Shown here: positions 7,103-15,397 of the stretch, in pieces | Layout: each line of letters starts with the position of its first letter | How positions within the stretch are numbered: position 1 is the stretch's first letter | Assembly (NCBI RefSeq): GCF_000931445.1 | Contig: NZ_CP010849.1 | Location: forward strand, 1,798,001 to 1,862,000 | Source: Streptomyces cyaneogriseus subsp. noncyanogenus | GTDB lineage: Bacteria; Actinomycetota; Actinomycetes; Streptomycetales; Streptomycetaceae | Length of the DNA stretch: 64,000 nt | Direction of reading: 5' to 3' | Notes under the pieces: generated by a model | Databases searched by the model: none | What the model was told of the DNA's origin: nothing | What the model saw: only the letters and a program-made list of their open reading frames with translations | Program-made: the position numbers and the translations under genes

Positions 7103-8500
7103 GTGACCAGACTCAGCGTCGAGATGCTGGCAGCGGAGACCGCCGAGCCCATCACCTCGGCCGGACACGCCCAGCTCGGCGTGGCCGTGCTCCTGGGCAT
7201 CGCCGTCATCGTCCTGCTCATCACCAAGTTCAAGCTGCACGCCTTCCTGGCGCTGACCATCGGGTCACTGGCCCTCGGCGCGTTCGCCGGGGCGCCGCTC
7301 GACAAGGTGATCACCAGCTTCACCAGCGGCCTCGGCTCGACCGTGGCCGGGGTGGGCGTCCTGATCGCCCTCGGCGCGATCCTCGGCAAGATGCTCGCCG
7401 ACTCCGGCGGCGCGGACCAGATCGTGGACACGATCCTCGCCAAGGCGAGCAAGCGGTCGATGCCGTGGGCGATGGTGCTCATCGCCTCCGTCGTCGGGCT
7501 GCCGCTCTTCTTCGAGGTCGGCATCGTGCTGCTGATCCCGGTGGTCCTGATGGTCGCCAAGCGCGGCAACTACTCCCTGATGCGCATCGGCGTCCCGGCG
7601 CTGGCGGGTCTGTCCGTGATGCACGGCCTGGTCCCGCCGCACCCCGGCCCGCTGGTGGCCATCGACGCGGTCCAGGCCAACCTGGGCGTCACCCTCGCGC
7701 TGGGCGTGCTGGTCGCCATCCCGACGGTGATCATCGCCGGTCCGGTGTTCTCGAAGTTCGCGGCCCGCTGGGTGGACGTCCCCGCCCCGGACCGGATGAT
7801 CCCGCAGCGCGCCTCCGAGGAGCTGCGGCGGCGCCCCGGCTTCGGCGCCACCCTCGCCACCGTGCTGCTGCCGGTCGTCCTCATGCTCGCCAAGGCGCTG
7901 GTCGACATCATCGTCGACGACCCCGGGCACCTGGTCCAGCGCGTCTTCGACGTCGTCGGCTCCCCGCTGATCGCCCTGCTCGCCGCGGTGATCGTCGGGA
8001 TGTTCACGCTGGGCATGCCCGCCGGGTTCAGCAAGGAGCGCCTGTCGCAGCTGGTCGAGAAGGGGCTCGCGCCCATCGCGGGCGTCCTGCTGATCGTCGG
8101 CGCGGGCGGCGGCTTCAAGCAGACGCTCGTCGACTCCGGCGTGGGCCGGATGATCCTGGAGATCTCCGACGACTGGTCGATCCCGGCGCTGCTGCTGGCC
8201 TGGCTGATCGCGGTGGCGATCCGGCTCGCGACCGGTTCGGCGACCGTGGCGACCGTCTCGGCGGCCGGCCTGGTCGCCCCGCTGGCGGCCGACATGTCCA
8301 CCACCCACGCCGCCCTGCTGGTCCTGGCGATCGGTGCCGGCTCGCTGTTCTTCAGCCATGTCAACGACGCCGGTTTCTGGCTGGTGAAGGAGTACTTCGG
8401 CCTGAACGTGGGCCAGACCGTCAAGACCTGGTCGCTGATGGAGACGATCATCTCCGTGGTCGCCGGCGCCCTGGTCCTGCTGCTGTCGCTGATCATCTAG
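7103..8500 (+). CDS. gntP: gluconate:H+ symporter, GntP family
   Basis: A 465-residue polytopic membrane transporter with about 12-14 hydrophobic segments. GntP-family signatures include GLPLFFEVGIVLLIPVV, MHGLVPPHPGPLVA and the C-terminal ATGSATVATVSAAGLVAPL and FFSHVNDAGFWLVKEYFG. The GTG start at 7103 follows CTAGGGAACCACC, a modest ribosome binding site. Its position downstream of gluconokinase makes gluconate the expected substrate. The N-terminal 20 residues are polar and precede helix 1 (LGVAVLLGIAVIVLLI). Confidence 0.93.
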   Translation: MTRLSVEMLAAETAEPITSAGHAQLGVAVLLGIAVIVLLITKFKLHAFLALTIGSLALGAFAGAPLDKVITSFTSGLGSTVAGVGVLIALGAILGKMLADSGGADQIVDTILAKASKRSMPWAMVLIASVVGLPLFFEVGIVLLIPVVLMVAKRGNYSLMRIGVPALAGLSVMHGLVPPHPGPLVAIDAVQANLGVTLALGVLVAIPTVIIAGPVFSKFAARWVDVPAPDRMIPQRASEELRRRPGFGATLATVLLPVVLMLAKALVDIIVDDPGHLVQRVFDVVGSPLIALLAAVIVGMFTLGMPAGFSKERLSQLVEKGLAPIAGVLLIVGAGGGFKQTLVDSGVGRMILEISDDWSIPALLLAWLIAVAIRLATGSATVATVSAAGLVAPLAADMSTTHAALLVLAIGAGSLFFSHVNDAGFWLVKEYFGLNVGQTVKTWSLMETIISVVAGALVLLLSLII

Positions 8501-8542
8501 CCGCCGCTGTCCCTGATCATCCAGGAACCGGCCGCCCCGCCC

Positions 8543-8588
8543 GCCCCCGTCTTCCCGTGACGCCTCGCCGTCACGGGAAGGCGGGGGC
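8543..8588 (+). terminator. gntKP operon terminator
   Basis: A stem of TTCCCGTGAC / GTCACGGGAA around an 8-nt loop, extended by GCCCCCGTC / GGCGGGGGC after one small mismatch. It sits 43 bp after the gntP stop and between convergent genes, so it can serve both. Confidence 0.8.
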
Positions 8589-8647
8589 GCTCGCGCGGGA
8601 CGCCCCTTACCGCGCCGGAGCGTCCCCGCTTCCTCCGGGTGCGCGCC

Positions 8648-10183
8648 TCAGGAGTCCGTGCGGGCCGCCTTCTCCATCTGGAACGCCTCGTTGCCGAGCC
8701 CGATGCGGGCGTGCCGCTCGGGGGCGCGGGCGCGCAGGACGAGGCCCTGCACCAGACCGGCCACCACGGCCAGGCCGATGATCCCGGGGAGCACCCAGCT
8801 CAGGGACGAGCCGGGGCCGGCGCCGACCAGCACGTCGAAGTCCTTGACGGTGTAGCCGGCGATCACCAGCAGGGCGATGCCCGCCAGCGAGGAGGTCACG
8901 ATCCGGACGGCCTGCGCCCGGGCGGCGCCGCGGCGGGCGAAGAAGACCACGACCGACACGGAGGCCGCCGCCATCAGCACGATCACCCCGAGGGCGCCGA
9001 TGTTGCCGCCCCAGGTGAACAGGTGCAGGACGGGTGCGGTGGGGTCACCGGCCGGCTTGTCGTCGGCGATCGCGAAGCCGGTCACGACGAGGACGGAGAC
9101 GGCCGTCTGGAGCAGCGAACCGGTGCCGGGGGCGCCGCTGCCGCCGCTGGTCCGGCCGAAGGCGGCGGGCAGCAGGCCCTCGCGGCCCATGGCGAAGGCG
9201 TACCGCGCGACGACGTTGTGGAAGCTGAGCAGCGCCGCGAACATGCCGGTGACGAACAGCACGTGCAGGACGTCGGTGAAGGTGGCGCCGAGCCGGGACT
9301 CGGTGAGGAAGAACAGCAGCCCGGCGCTCTGCTCCCGCGCGGTGCCGACGACCCGGGAGGGTCCGGCGGCCACGCCCAGCGCCCAGCTGCTGAGCGCGAA
9401 GAAGACGGCCACCCCGGCCACCGCGAGGAACATCACGCGCGGCACCAGGACGTGGGGGCGGCTGGTCTCCTCGGCGTACACGGGGGCCTGCTCGAAGCCG
9501 AGGAAGGCGGCGATGCAGAAGCACAGCGCGGTGCCCACCCCCGCTCCCGACAGCGTCTGCGGGTCGAACGCGTGCAGCGACAGCCCCTCGGCTCCGGGGT
9601 CGGCGACGGCGGCGATGTCGAAGAGGATGACGAGGACGACCTCGACGAGCAGCAGGACGCCGAGCACGCGCGCGTTGACGTCGATCTTCAGCCAGCCCAG
9701 CGCGCCGACGGCCAGCACGGTCAGCAGCGCCGGTATCCACCAGGCGACCTCGATGCCGGCGTAGGTGGCCAGGAGTCCGGAGACCTCGAAGCCGAGGATG
9801 CCGTAGATGCCGACCTGGAGGGCGTTGTAGGCGACCAGCGCCACCAGCGCCGCGCTCGCTCCGGCGGTACCGCCGAGCCCGCGGGAGATGTACGCGTAGA
9901 AGGCGCCGGCGTTGTGCACGTGCCGGCTCATCTCGGCGTATCCGACGCTGAACAGGATCAGCACCACGCCCAGGAGGACGAAGAGCAGCGGCTGGCCGAC
10001 GATGCCCATCACCGCGTATGTGGTGGGCATGACACCCGCGACCACCATGAGCGGGCCGGTGGCCGCGAGGACGGAGAGCAGCAGTCCCCCGGTGCCGAGG
10101 CGGTCGGCGCGCAGCGCCCGTTCCTGCCCTTTGAAGGTGCTGATGCCGGCGGATCGGCTCGTGCGGGTACTGCCCGTGGTCAT
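8648..10183 (-). CDS. APC-family amino acid/amine permease
   Basis: A 511-residue inner-membrane transporter with 12 or more hydrophobic segments. The amino acid-polyamine-organocation pattern is clear: GGLLLSVLAATGPLMVVAG in helix 1, GAFYAYISRGLGG in helix 3, and FLGFEQAPVYAEET after helix 6, where FE and E..ET are the conserved substrate/coupling region. The C-terminal 30 residues are cytosolic. ATG at 10183 follows AAGGACGG; the longer frame to 10249 is unlikely. It may be co-transcribed with the upstream unknown gene, whose stop is 31 bp before this start. Substrate (amino acid or amine) is not resolvable. Confidence 0.85.
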   Translation of the reverse strand: MTTGSTRTSRSAGISTFKGQERALRADRLGTGGLLLSVLAATGPLMVVAGVMPTTYAVMGIVGQPLLFVLLGVVLILFSVGYAEMSRHVHNAGAFYAYISRGLGGTAGASAALVALVAYNALQVGIYGILGFEVSGLLATYAGIEVAWWIPALLTVLAVGALGWLKIDVNARVLGVLLLVEVVLVILFDIAAVADPGAEGLSLHAFDPQTLSGAGVGTALCFCIAAFLGFEQAPVYAEETSRPHVLVPRVMFLAVAGVAVFFALSSWALGVAAGPSRVVGTAREQSAGLLFFLTESRLGATFTDVLHVLFVTGMFAALLSFHNVVARYAFAMGREGLLPAAFGRTSGGSGAPGTGSLLQTAVSVLVVTGFAIADDKPAGDPTAPVLHLFTWGGNIGALGVIVLMAAASVSVVVFFARRGAARAQAVRIVTSSLAGIALLVIAGYTVKDFDVLVGAGPGSSLSWVLPGIIGLAVVAGLVQGLVLRARAPERHARIGLGNEAFQMEKAARTDS

Positions 10184-10214
10184 CGTCGGACCGTCCTTCT
10201 GTGGGATGCGGGTG

Positions 10215-11165
10215 TCAGGCCGTGCCGAGCGCGCTGGCGCGGGCGGCACGGAAGGCGGTGCGGGCGTCGCGGCCCGGGTACGACCACGGCTGGGGCGTGA
10301 CGTGGTCGCCGATCCGGTGGAACAGGGCGGCGGCCTCGGCGGACCGCCCCTCGCAGACCTTGGCGTGCGCGAGGAAATTGAGGTCGATCAGCCTGCGCGG
10401 GTGGTCGTCCTGCTCCCACTCCAGCCACCAGTCGAAGGCGGCCTTCATCACCAGCCGGGCCCGGCGGCCCGTCCAGTGCCCCGAGGTCACCGGGTCGGCG
10501 GCCGCGAGCCCGGCGGCGGCCAGCGCGCGGTAGCGCTCGGCGTGCGCGATCACCGGCAGGATCGCCAGCGGGGAGTCGGCGGGGGCCTGCTCGGCGGCCC
10601 AGGCGGCGAAGTCGTAGACCTCGTGCAGCGGGTCCGGTCCGGCGTCGACGCGGCGCTCGGCCAGCCAGGCGACCATCAGGTGGTGGGCGTGGTGGTGGTC
10701 GGCGTACCGCACGCGGACCTCCTCGAACAGCCGCACGACATCGCGTTCCGGCCCCCGCTCGCGCGCCAGGATCAGCAGCCCCAGCCAGGGCGTCGGATCG
10801 GCGGGGGCCCGCTCGGCGGCGCTCCGGCACGCCTCCCGGGCGGCCTGCGGCGTCTGCCTGCCGCCCAGCGCGCGCCGCACCAGGGCCACCGCGAGCAGGA
10901 CCGAGGCGTCGGCGGACTCGGGCTCGGCCAGCAGCCACTCGCGGGTCCAGGCGGCGCAGTAGGGCTCCGCGGCCAGGACGGTCACCCGGTGCCCGCGCCG
11001 GTCCCACTCGTCACCGGTCCGGGCGAGCAGGGAGCGGGCGGACTGCCAGCGTCCCTGCGTGAGCGCGGTGCGGGCGGCGACCAGCTCGGTGTCGTCGAGA
11101 GCCTCGTCGAAGACCTGGGCCGCGCGTCTGCGACCACGGCCTAAAGGAGGCGGGGGTGGGGGCAC
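10215..11165 (-). CDS. alpha-helical repeat protein of unknown function, TTA codon
   Basis: I do not recognise the family. The 316-residue protein is Ala/Arg/Glu-rich, with helical hairpins reminiscent of TPR or HEAT repeats (for example VALVRRALGGRQTPQAAREA, PTPWLGLLILARERG, AEQAPADSPLAILPVIAHAERYRALA). Four His in a row occur near residue 147 (YADHHHAHHLMVAWLAERR). There are no membrane segments and no signal peptide. The GTG start at 11165 is preceded by GAGGA at a good distance, and no other start occurs for about 58 codons. Codon 8 is TTA, the rare leucine codon read only by the bldA tRNA, so expression may be tied to development. It directly precedes the permease. Confidence 0.7.
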   Translation of the reverse strand: MPPPPPPLGRGRRRAAQVFDEALDDTELVAARTALTQGRWQSARSLLARTGDEWDRRGHRVTVLAAEPYCAAWTREWLLAEPESADASVLLAVALVRRALGGRQTPQAAREACRSAAERAPADPTPWLGLLILARERGPERDVVRLFEEVRVRYADHHHAHHLMVAWLAERRVDAGPDPLHEVYDFAAWAAEQAPADSPLAILPVIAHAERYRALAAAGLAAADPVTSGHWTGRRARLVMKAAFDWWLEWEQDDHPRRLIDLNFLAHAKVCEGRSAEAAALFHRIGDHVTPQPWSYPGRDARTAFRAARASALGTA

Positions 11166-11531
11166 CGCGGGACTTCCTCACGCGTCACTCTGGGGCCGTC
11201 GGCTGCCGGACCGCCATGAACCGATCACGCACAGCAAACCGGGAGCCAACGCTTCGCGTCAAGGGCTTCAACTGGCGTTACATGCTTCAACTACCGTGGC
11301 TCCAGGGGCATTTGTGGTGCGGCTCGGGTCCCGCCCCCACCCGTTGTGGTCCACGCCATGGCGCCGGGCATCCCGCCCCCGCACCATGGGGCTACGGTCA
11401 CGCCGCATCGCAGGCGTCTCCGCGCCGGCCGCCCGGCCGCCCCGGGCGCTCCCACGGCAGACCGGGCACCCCTGGGACCCTCGCCGGCGCACCCCGCCCC
11501 ACCGCCCGGCCCGATCATCGAGGTACGCAGC

Positions 11532-12425
11532 GTGTCGGTTCTGGTTCTGGTCCTCGCGGTGAGCGCCGCGTGCTGCATGGGCCTCGGTTTCGTCCTCCAG
11601 CAGAACGCGGCCCAGCGGGCCCCGCTCGGCGACTTCCTCTCGCCCCGCCTGCTGCTGGACCTCGTGCGGGTGCCGCGCTGGCTGGGCGGTACGGGACTGG
11701 TGGTGGCCGGGATGGCGCTGGGCGCGGTCGCCCTGGGCCGGGGCGAGCTGTCCCTGGTGGAACCGCTGCTGGCGACGAACCTGCTCTTCGCGCTCGCGCT
11801 CTCCCGCAGGCAGACCGGGCGGCCGCTGGGCCGGCAGGGCTGGGCCGGCCTGGCGCTGCTCGCGGGCGGCGTGACCGCGTTCGTGGTGGCGGGCGAACCG
11901 CGCGGCGGCGCGGCCCTCGCCGATCCGCTGCGGCACTGGCTGATCATCGGCCTGATGACCGGGTCCGCCCTGCTGCTCACGGCGTACGCCAAGCGCACCC
12001 GCCCGGGCTCCGCCCCGGTCCTGCTGGGCCTGGCCGCCGGTCTGCTGTACGGCGTCCAGGACGCCCTCACCCGGATCAGCGGCGAACGCTTCTCGGCGGG
12101 CGGCCTGATCCATCTGCTGAGCGCCTGGCAGCCGTACGCCGTCCTGCTCATCGGTGTCACCGCGCTGATCCTCGTGCAGAGCGCGTTCGAGACCGCTCCC
12201 CTGCGGATGTCGCTGCCCGCCCTGACCGCGGCCCAGCCGCTGGCCGGCATCGCCTGCGGCGTCGGCTTCCTCGGCGACCGGCTGCGCACCGACGCGGGGG
12301 CGCTGGCCTGGGAGGCGGGCGGGCTGGCGGCCGTCGTCGGGGGCATCGTCCTGCTGGGCCTGCACCCGGCGATGCCGCGGGGCACGGCGCACCCGCCGCC
12401 GGCGCGGGACCTCCAGCCGCGCTGA
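11532..12425 (+). CDS. DMT-superfamily (EamA-like) membrane protein
   Basis: A 297-residue integral membrane protein with about nine or ten hydrophobic segments. The first helix is VLVLVLAVSAACCMGLGFVL, followed by the GLGFVLQQNAA motif shared with NIPA-like and DMT family proteins. A two-fold repeat is visible: GELSLVEPLLATNLLFALAL in the first half and SFETAPLRMSLPALTAAQPLAG-like sequence in the second. GTG at 11532 has GAGG eight bases upstream and begins just before the first helix, so the longer frame from 11346 was rejected. Substrate unknown; drug/metabolite or Mg2+ export are possible. Confidence 0.75.
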   Translation: MSVLVLVLAVSAACCMGLGFVLQQNAAQRAPLGDFLSPRLLLDLVRVPRWLGGTGLVVAGMALGAVALGRGELSLVEPLLATNLLFALALSRRQTGRPLGRQGWAGLALLAGGVTAFVVAGEPRGGAALADPLRHWLIIGLMTGSALLLTAYAKRTRPGSAPVLLGLAAGLLYGVQDALTRISGERFSAGGLIHLLSAWQPYAVLLIGVTALILVQSAFETAPLRMSLPALTAAQPLAGIACGVGFLGDRLRTDAGALAWEAGGLAAVVGGIVLLGLHPAMPRGTAHPPPARDLQPR

Positions 12426-12459
12426 CCGCCTGGGCGGGCCCGGTGCTTGGATGGGCGCC

Positions 12460-12996
12460 ATGAGCGCTGCTGACGAGATCCTCGACATCGTCGACGAGAA
12501 CGACCGGGTCGTCGGGCGGGCCCCGCGCGGCGAGGTGTACGCGCGGGGCCTGCGCCACCGCTGCGTCTTCGTGCTGGCCCGGGACGCCGCGGGCCGTGTC
12601 TTCGTCCACCGCCGCACCGCGACCAAGCTGGTCTTTCCCTCCCTGTACGACATGTTCGTCGGCGGGGTGGTCGGCGCGGGCGAGTCCTACGACGACGCGG
12701 CCCTGCGCGAGGCCGAGGAGGAACTGGGCGTGAGCGGGCTGCCGCGTCCGCGGCACCTGTTCACCTTCCTGTACGACGACGGCGCCGGCCGCGCCTGGTG
12801 GTCGGCGGTGTACGAGGTCCGCTGCGAGCTGCCGGTGCGGCCGCAGGCCGAGGAGGTGGCCTGGTACGGCTTCCTCCCCGAGGAGGAGATCGGGCGGCGG
12901 CTCGGCCAGTGGGAGTGGGTGCCGGACGGGCTGGCGGCGTACGAGCGGCTGCGGGCGTTCCGGGAGGCGGCCCCCGGTCCGGGGGGCCGTCCGTGA
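12460..12996 (+). CDS. NUDIX hydrolase
   Basis: A 178-residue cytosolic hydrolase. The NUDIX box (G-x5-E-x7-REAxEELG) is complete at about residues 69-91: GVVGAGESYDDAALREAEEE, then LGV. The N-terminal DEILDIVDENDRVVGRAPR segment and the VFVHRRTATKLVFPSLYDMFVGG stretch resemble isopentenyl-diphosphate isomerase-like NUDIX proteins (YfcD type), which hydrolyse small pyrophosphates. ATG at 12460 is preferred over 12451 because it lies nearer the conserved N terminus. It stands 34 bp after the DMT gene and may be in the same transcript. Confidence 0.88.
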   Translation: MSAADEILDIVDENDRVVGRAPRGEVYARGLRHRCVFVLARDAAGRVFVHRRTATKLVFPSLYDMFVGGVVGAGESYDDAALREAEEELGVSGLPRPRHLFTFLYDDGAGRAWWSAVYEVRCELPVRPQAEEVAWYGFLPEEEIGRRLGQWEWVPDGLAAYERLRAFREAAPGPGGRP

Positions 12997-13044
12997 CGCC
13001 CGGCGGCAGGACCGCCCGCGCGCCCGGCCGATAGGGTCGACGGC

Positions 13045-13437
13045 GTGATCGAATTCGCACGGACCGTCCGGCTGTGGTTCGCGCCCGCCAGGATCCGGGG
13101 CGAGGGCAGCACGCCCGACTACCGCTTCTCGCTGGCGAACGAGCGCACCTTCCTCGCCTGGCTGCGCACCGCGCTCGCGCTGATCGGGGGCGGTTTCGCC
13201 GTCGACCAGTTCCTGCCCGACCTGCGCTGGGGCTGGCGCGTCGGCCTCGCCCTGGCGCTGCTCGCCGCCGGGGTGCTGTGCGCGCTGCGCGCGGTGAACC
13301 ACTGGGTGCGCTGCGAGCGGGCGATGCGCCGGGGCGAGGACCTTCCGGTCTCCCGGTTCCCGGCCCTGCTCGGCATGGTGATCGCCGTCGTCGCGGTCGC
13401 CATGGTCGCCGTGGTCCTCCTCGGGTGGGAGGGATGA
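13045..13437 (+). CDS. DUF202 membrane protein (YidH-like)
   Basis: A 130-residue protein with a basic N-terminal segment containing the DUF202 hallmark DYRFSLANERTFLAWLRTALALIG (about 33-56), then three hydrophobic helices (about 50-62, 72-93 and 111-128). YidH/YidG proteins are small inner-membrane proteins of unknown function that usually occur as neighbours. GTG start at 13045. The stop codon overlaps the start of the next gene by ATGA, so translation of the pair is coupled. Confidence 0.88.
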   Translation: MIEFARTVRLWFAPARIRGEGSTPDYRFSLANERTFLAWLRTALALIGGGFAVDQFLPDLRWGWRVGLALALLAAGVLCALRAVNHWVRCERAMRRGEDLPVSRFPALLGMVIAVVAVAMVAVVLLGWEG

Positions 13438-13757
13438 GCCCCCCGGCCGCGCCGGACCGCGACCCCGGGCTCCAGCCCGAGCGCACCCACCTCGCCTGGC
13501 GCCGCACGACCCTGTCGGCCACCGTGGCCGCCGTACTCGCCGTCCGGGCCGCGCTGCACACCGGCGCCTCCGCGGCCGCGGTCGCCGCCGCGGCCGTGTG
13601 CTGTGTGCTGTGGACGGCCTTCCTCGTCCTCGCCCACCGGCGCATCCGCGTCCTCGCCTCGGCGGGGAGCCCCCCGGCGCTCCCCCCGGCGTACGCCACC
13701 GCCGCGGCGCTCGGCACGGTGGCGATGGCCGTCTGCGGTGCGGTCCTCGTGCTCTGA
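13434..13757 (+). CDS. DUF202 membrane protein (YidG-like), second of a pair
   Basis: A 107-residue protein. The shortened DUF202 motif DPGLQPERTHLAWRRTTLSAT (about 9-28) precedes three hydrophobic helices. It overlaps the upstream DUF202 gene by 4 bp (ATGA). The two-gene arrangement, with one longer and one shorter partner, is conserved across many bacteria and suggests a hetero-oligomeric membrane complex, though its activity is not known. Confidence 0.87.
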   Translation: MSPPAAPDRDPGLQPERTHLAWRRTTLSATVAAVLAVRAALHTGASAAAVAAAAVCCVLWTAFLVLAHRRIRVLASAGSPPALPPAYATAAALGTVAMAVCGAVLVL

Positions 13758-13786
13758 CCGGCGCCCGCGCCCCGGGCGGCCCGGGC

Positions 13787-14734
13787 TTACCCCGGCGGCC
13801 CGTCGTCACCGGCCACGGTCACGACGATCTTCCCGCGCGTCCGGCCCTCCTGGTTGCGCCGGTAGGCGTCCGCGGCCCGCTCCAGCGGGAACGTTTCCGA
13901 CACGTGCACGCTCACCACCCCCTGCTCCGCCAGCTCGGACAGGCGCAGCAGGTCCTCGGCGTCGGGGCGCACGAAGCAGTACCGCCCGCCGTACTCGACG
14001 ACGTCGTCGTCGGTGATCGACGCCAGCCGCCCCTCCGGGGCCAGCAGGTTCGCCGACGTCCGCAGGGCATCGCCGCCCACCGTGTCGAACACCGCGTCCA
14101 CGCCCTCGGGCGCCAGCCCCCGCACCCGCTCGGCCAGTCCCTCCCCGTACGTCACCGGCTCCCCGCCCAGCCCCCGCACGAAGTCGTGGTTGCGTTCGCT
14201 CGCCGTGCCGATGACCCGGGCGCCGAGATACCGCCCCAACTGGACGGCGATCGAACCGACCCCGCCCGCCGCGGCGTGCACCAGGACCGTCTCGCCCCGT
14301 TTGACCGCGAGCGCCTTGTACAGCACCTGGTAGGCGGTCAGCCCCACCAGCGGCAGCCCGGCCGCCTCCTCGAAGGAGAGGTTGCGCGGCTTGCGCGCGA
14401 GGGTGCGCACGGGGGCCGCGACGTACTCGGCGAGGGTGCCCCGGGAGAGGAAGTCCTCCCGGACGTACCCGATGACCTCGTCCCCCGCCCGGAACTCCGT
14501 GACGGCGGCGCCGGGCCGCACCACGACCCCGGAGACGTCCCACCCGGGCACCACCGGGAAGACGGGCTCCAGGACGGCGTCGAGATAGCCCTCCCGGCAC
14601 TTCCAGTCCACCGGGTTGACGGCCGCCGCCCGTACCCGCACCAGCACCGAGTCGGGCCCGACCCTGGGTTCTCGTACCTCGCCGTACTCCAGCACCTCGG
14701 GGCCGCCGTACCGCGCGTAGCTGATCGCCTTCAT
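13787..14734 (-). CDS. NADP-dependent MDR-family oxidoreductase
   Basis: A 315-residue medium-chain reductase of the quinone oxidoreductase type. The GroES-like N-terminal domain (1-120) carries AAVNPVDWKCREG and PGWDVSGVV. The Rossmann domain follows, with VLVHAAAGGVGSIAVQLGR at about 143-161. No zinc ligands are present. The C-terminal ...PLERAADAYRRNQEGRTRGKIVVTV is typical of the family. It reduces enones or quinones with NADPH; the physiological substrate is not known. Monocistronic and convergent with the DUF202 pair. Confidence 0.9.
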   Translation of the reverse strand: MKAISYARYGGPEVLEYGEVREPRVGPDSVLVRVRAAAVNPVDWKCREGYLDAVLEPVFPVVPGWDVSGVVVRPGAAVTEFRAGDEVIGYVREDFLSRGTLAEYVAAPVRTLARKPRNLSFEEAAGLPLVGLTAYQVLYKALAVKRGETVLVHAAAGGVGSIAVQLGRYLGARVIGTASERNHDFVRGLGGEPVTYGEGLAERVRGLAPEGVDAVFDTVGGDALRTSANLLAPEGRLASITDDDVVEYGGRYCFVRPDAEDLLRLSELAEQGVVSVHVSETFPLERAADAYRRNQEGRTRGKIVVTVAGDDGPPG

Positions 14735-14856
14735 GGTTCAGACCCTCCGGGGTACCCGGGCGCCACGCAACCCAAATGACCCGATGTACGCCGTTCGCGT
14801 GTCGCCTCCCCACGCACGAACCACCCTTCCGCTCCGCAGCCCCGGAGGTGAGGACC

Positions 14857-15153
14857 ATGACCACCGCCCATCAGGAGCACACCGCCCACACGCACGTCCA
14901 CGGCCGGGACTGCGGTCACGCGCCGGTGCCCCACGGCGACCACACCGACTACGCGCACGACGGCCATCTGCACCGCGAGCACGCCGGGCACTGGGACGAG
15001 TGCGAGCCCACGGGACACACCTCCCACCAGGGCCACGACCACCGGCACGGCGAGAACTGCGGGCACGCGGGCGTGCGCCACGGCGACCACGTCGACTATC
15101 TGCACGACGGCCACCGCCACGCCGCCCACGAGGACCACTGGGACGACCACTGA
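14857..15153 (+). CDS. histidine-rich metal-binding-like small protein, duplicated
   Basis: A 98-residue protein in which about 27 residues are His and 16 or more are Asp/Glu. It is built from two copies of a roughly 46-residue unit: H-x-HGRDCGHAPVPHGDHTDYAHDGH then HREHAGHWDE, and H-x-HGENCGHAGVRHGDHVDYLHDGH then HAAHEDHWDD. The conserved CGH and HGDH(T/V)DY(A/L)HDGH core suggests zinc, nickel or copper binding. There is no signal peptide or membrane segment. GGAGGTGAGG precedes the ATG. Proteins of this type occur beside metal transport or Zur-regulated genes, but no such neighbour is present here. Function: metal storage or buffering, by inference. Confidence 0.75.
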   Translation: MTTAHQEHTAHTHVHGRDCGHAPVPHGDHTDYAHDGHLHREHAGHWDECEPTGHTSHQGHDHRHGENCGHAGVRHGDHVDYLHDGHRHAAHEDHWDDH

Positions 15154-15323
15154 GTCCACGGGGCCGGGGGCAGCCGTCCCCGCCCCCCGCCGGCCACGCC
15201 CGGCACCCCGACACGGGCCGCTCTCCGGCCCGGCGGAACCACCGCGCGGCTCCCCCGCCACCGGGCCGGGGAGCCGCCGTCCTGTCGTGGCGCCGGTCAC
15301 GTTCCGTCCGGAGGCTGGACGGC

Positions 15324-15341
15324 ATACCGACCGGTCGGCAT
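15324..15341. promoter_or_regulatory. TetR-type operator before the kinase/acyl-CoA dehydrogenase operon
   Basis: ATACCGACCGGTCGGCAT is an 18-bp palindrome with one mismatched pair, 57 bp before the start at 15398. A related site precedes the divergent SDR-ligase-TetR operon (20880-20899), and a third lies before the MHS transporter (33607-33622). Confidence 0.65.
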
Positions 15342-15397
15342 CATGAGCGGGTACTGTCCGTTCGCCCTCAGGCACCGCAGGACCCGTAGGAGCGCCG

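Noticed and set aside
8639..10300. Antisense frame across the amino-acid permease
   Set aside because: The permease frame has helices and motifs; the antisense frame does not.
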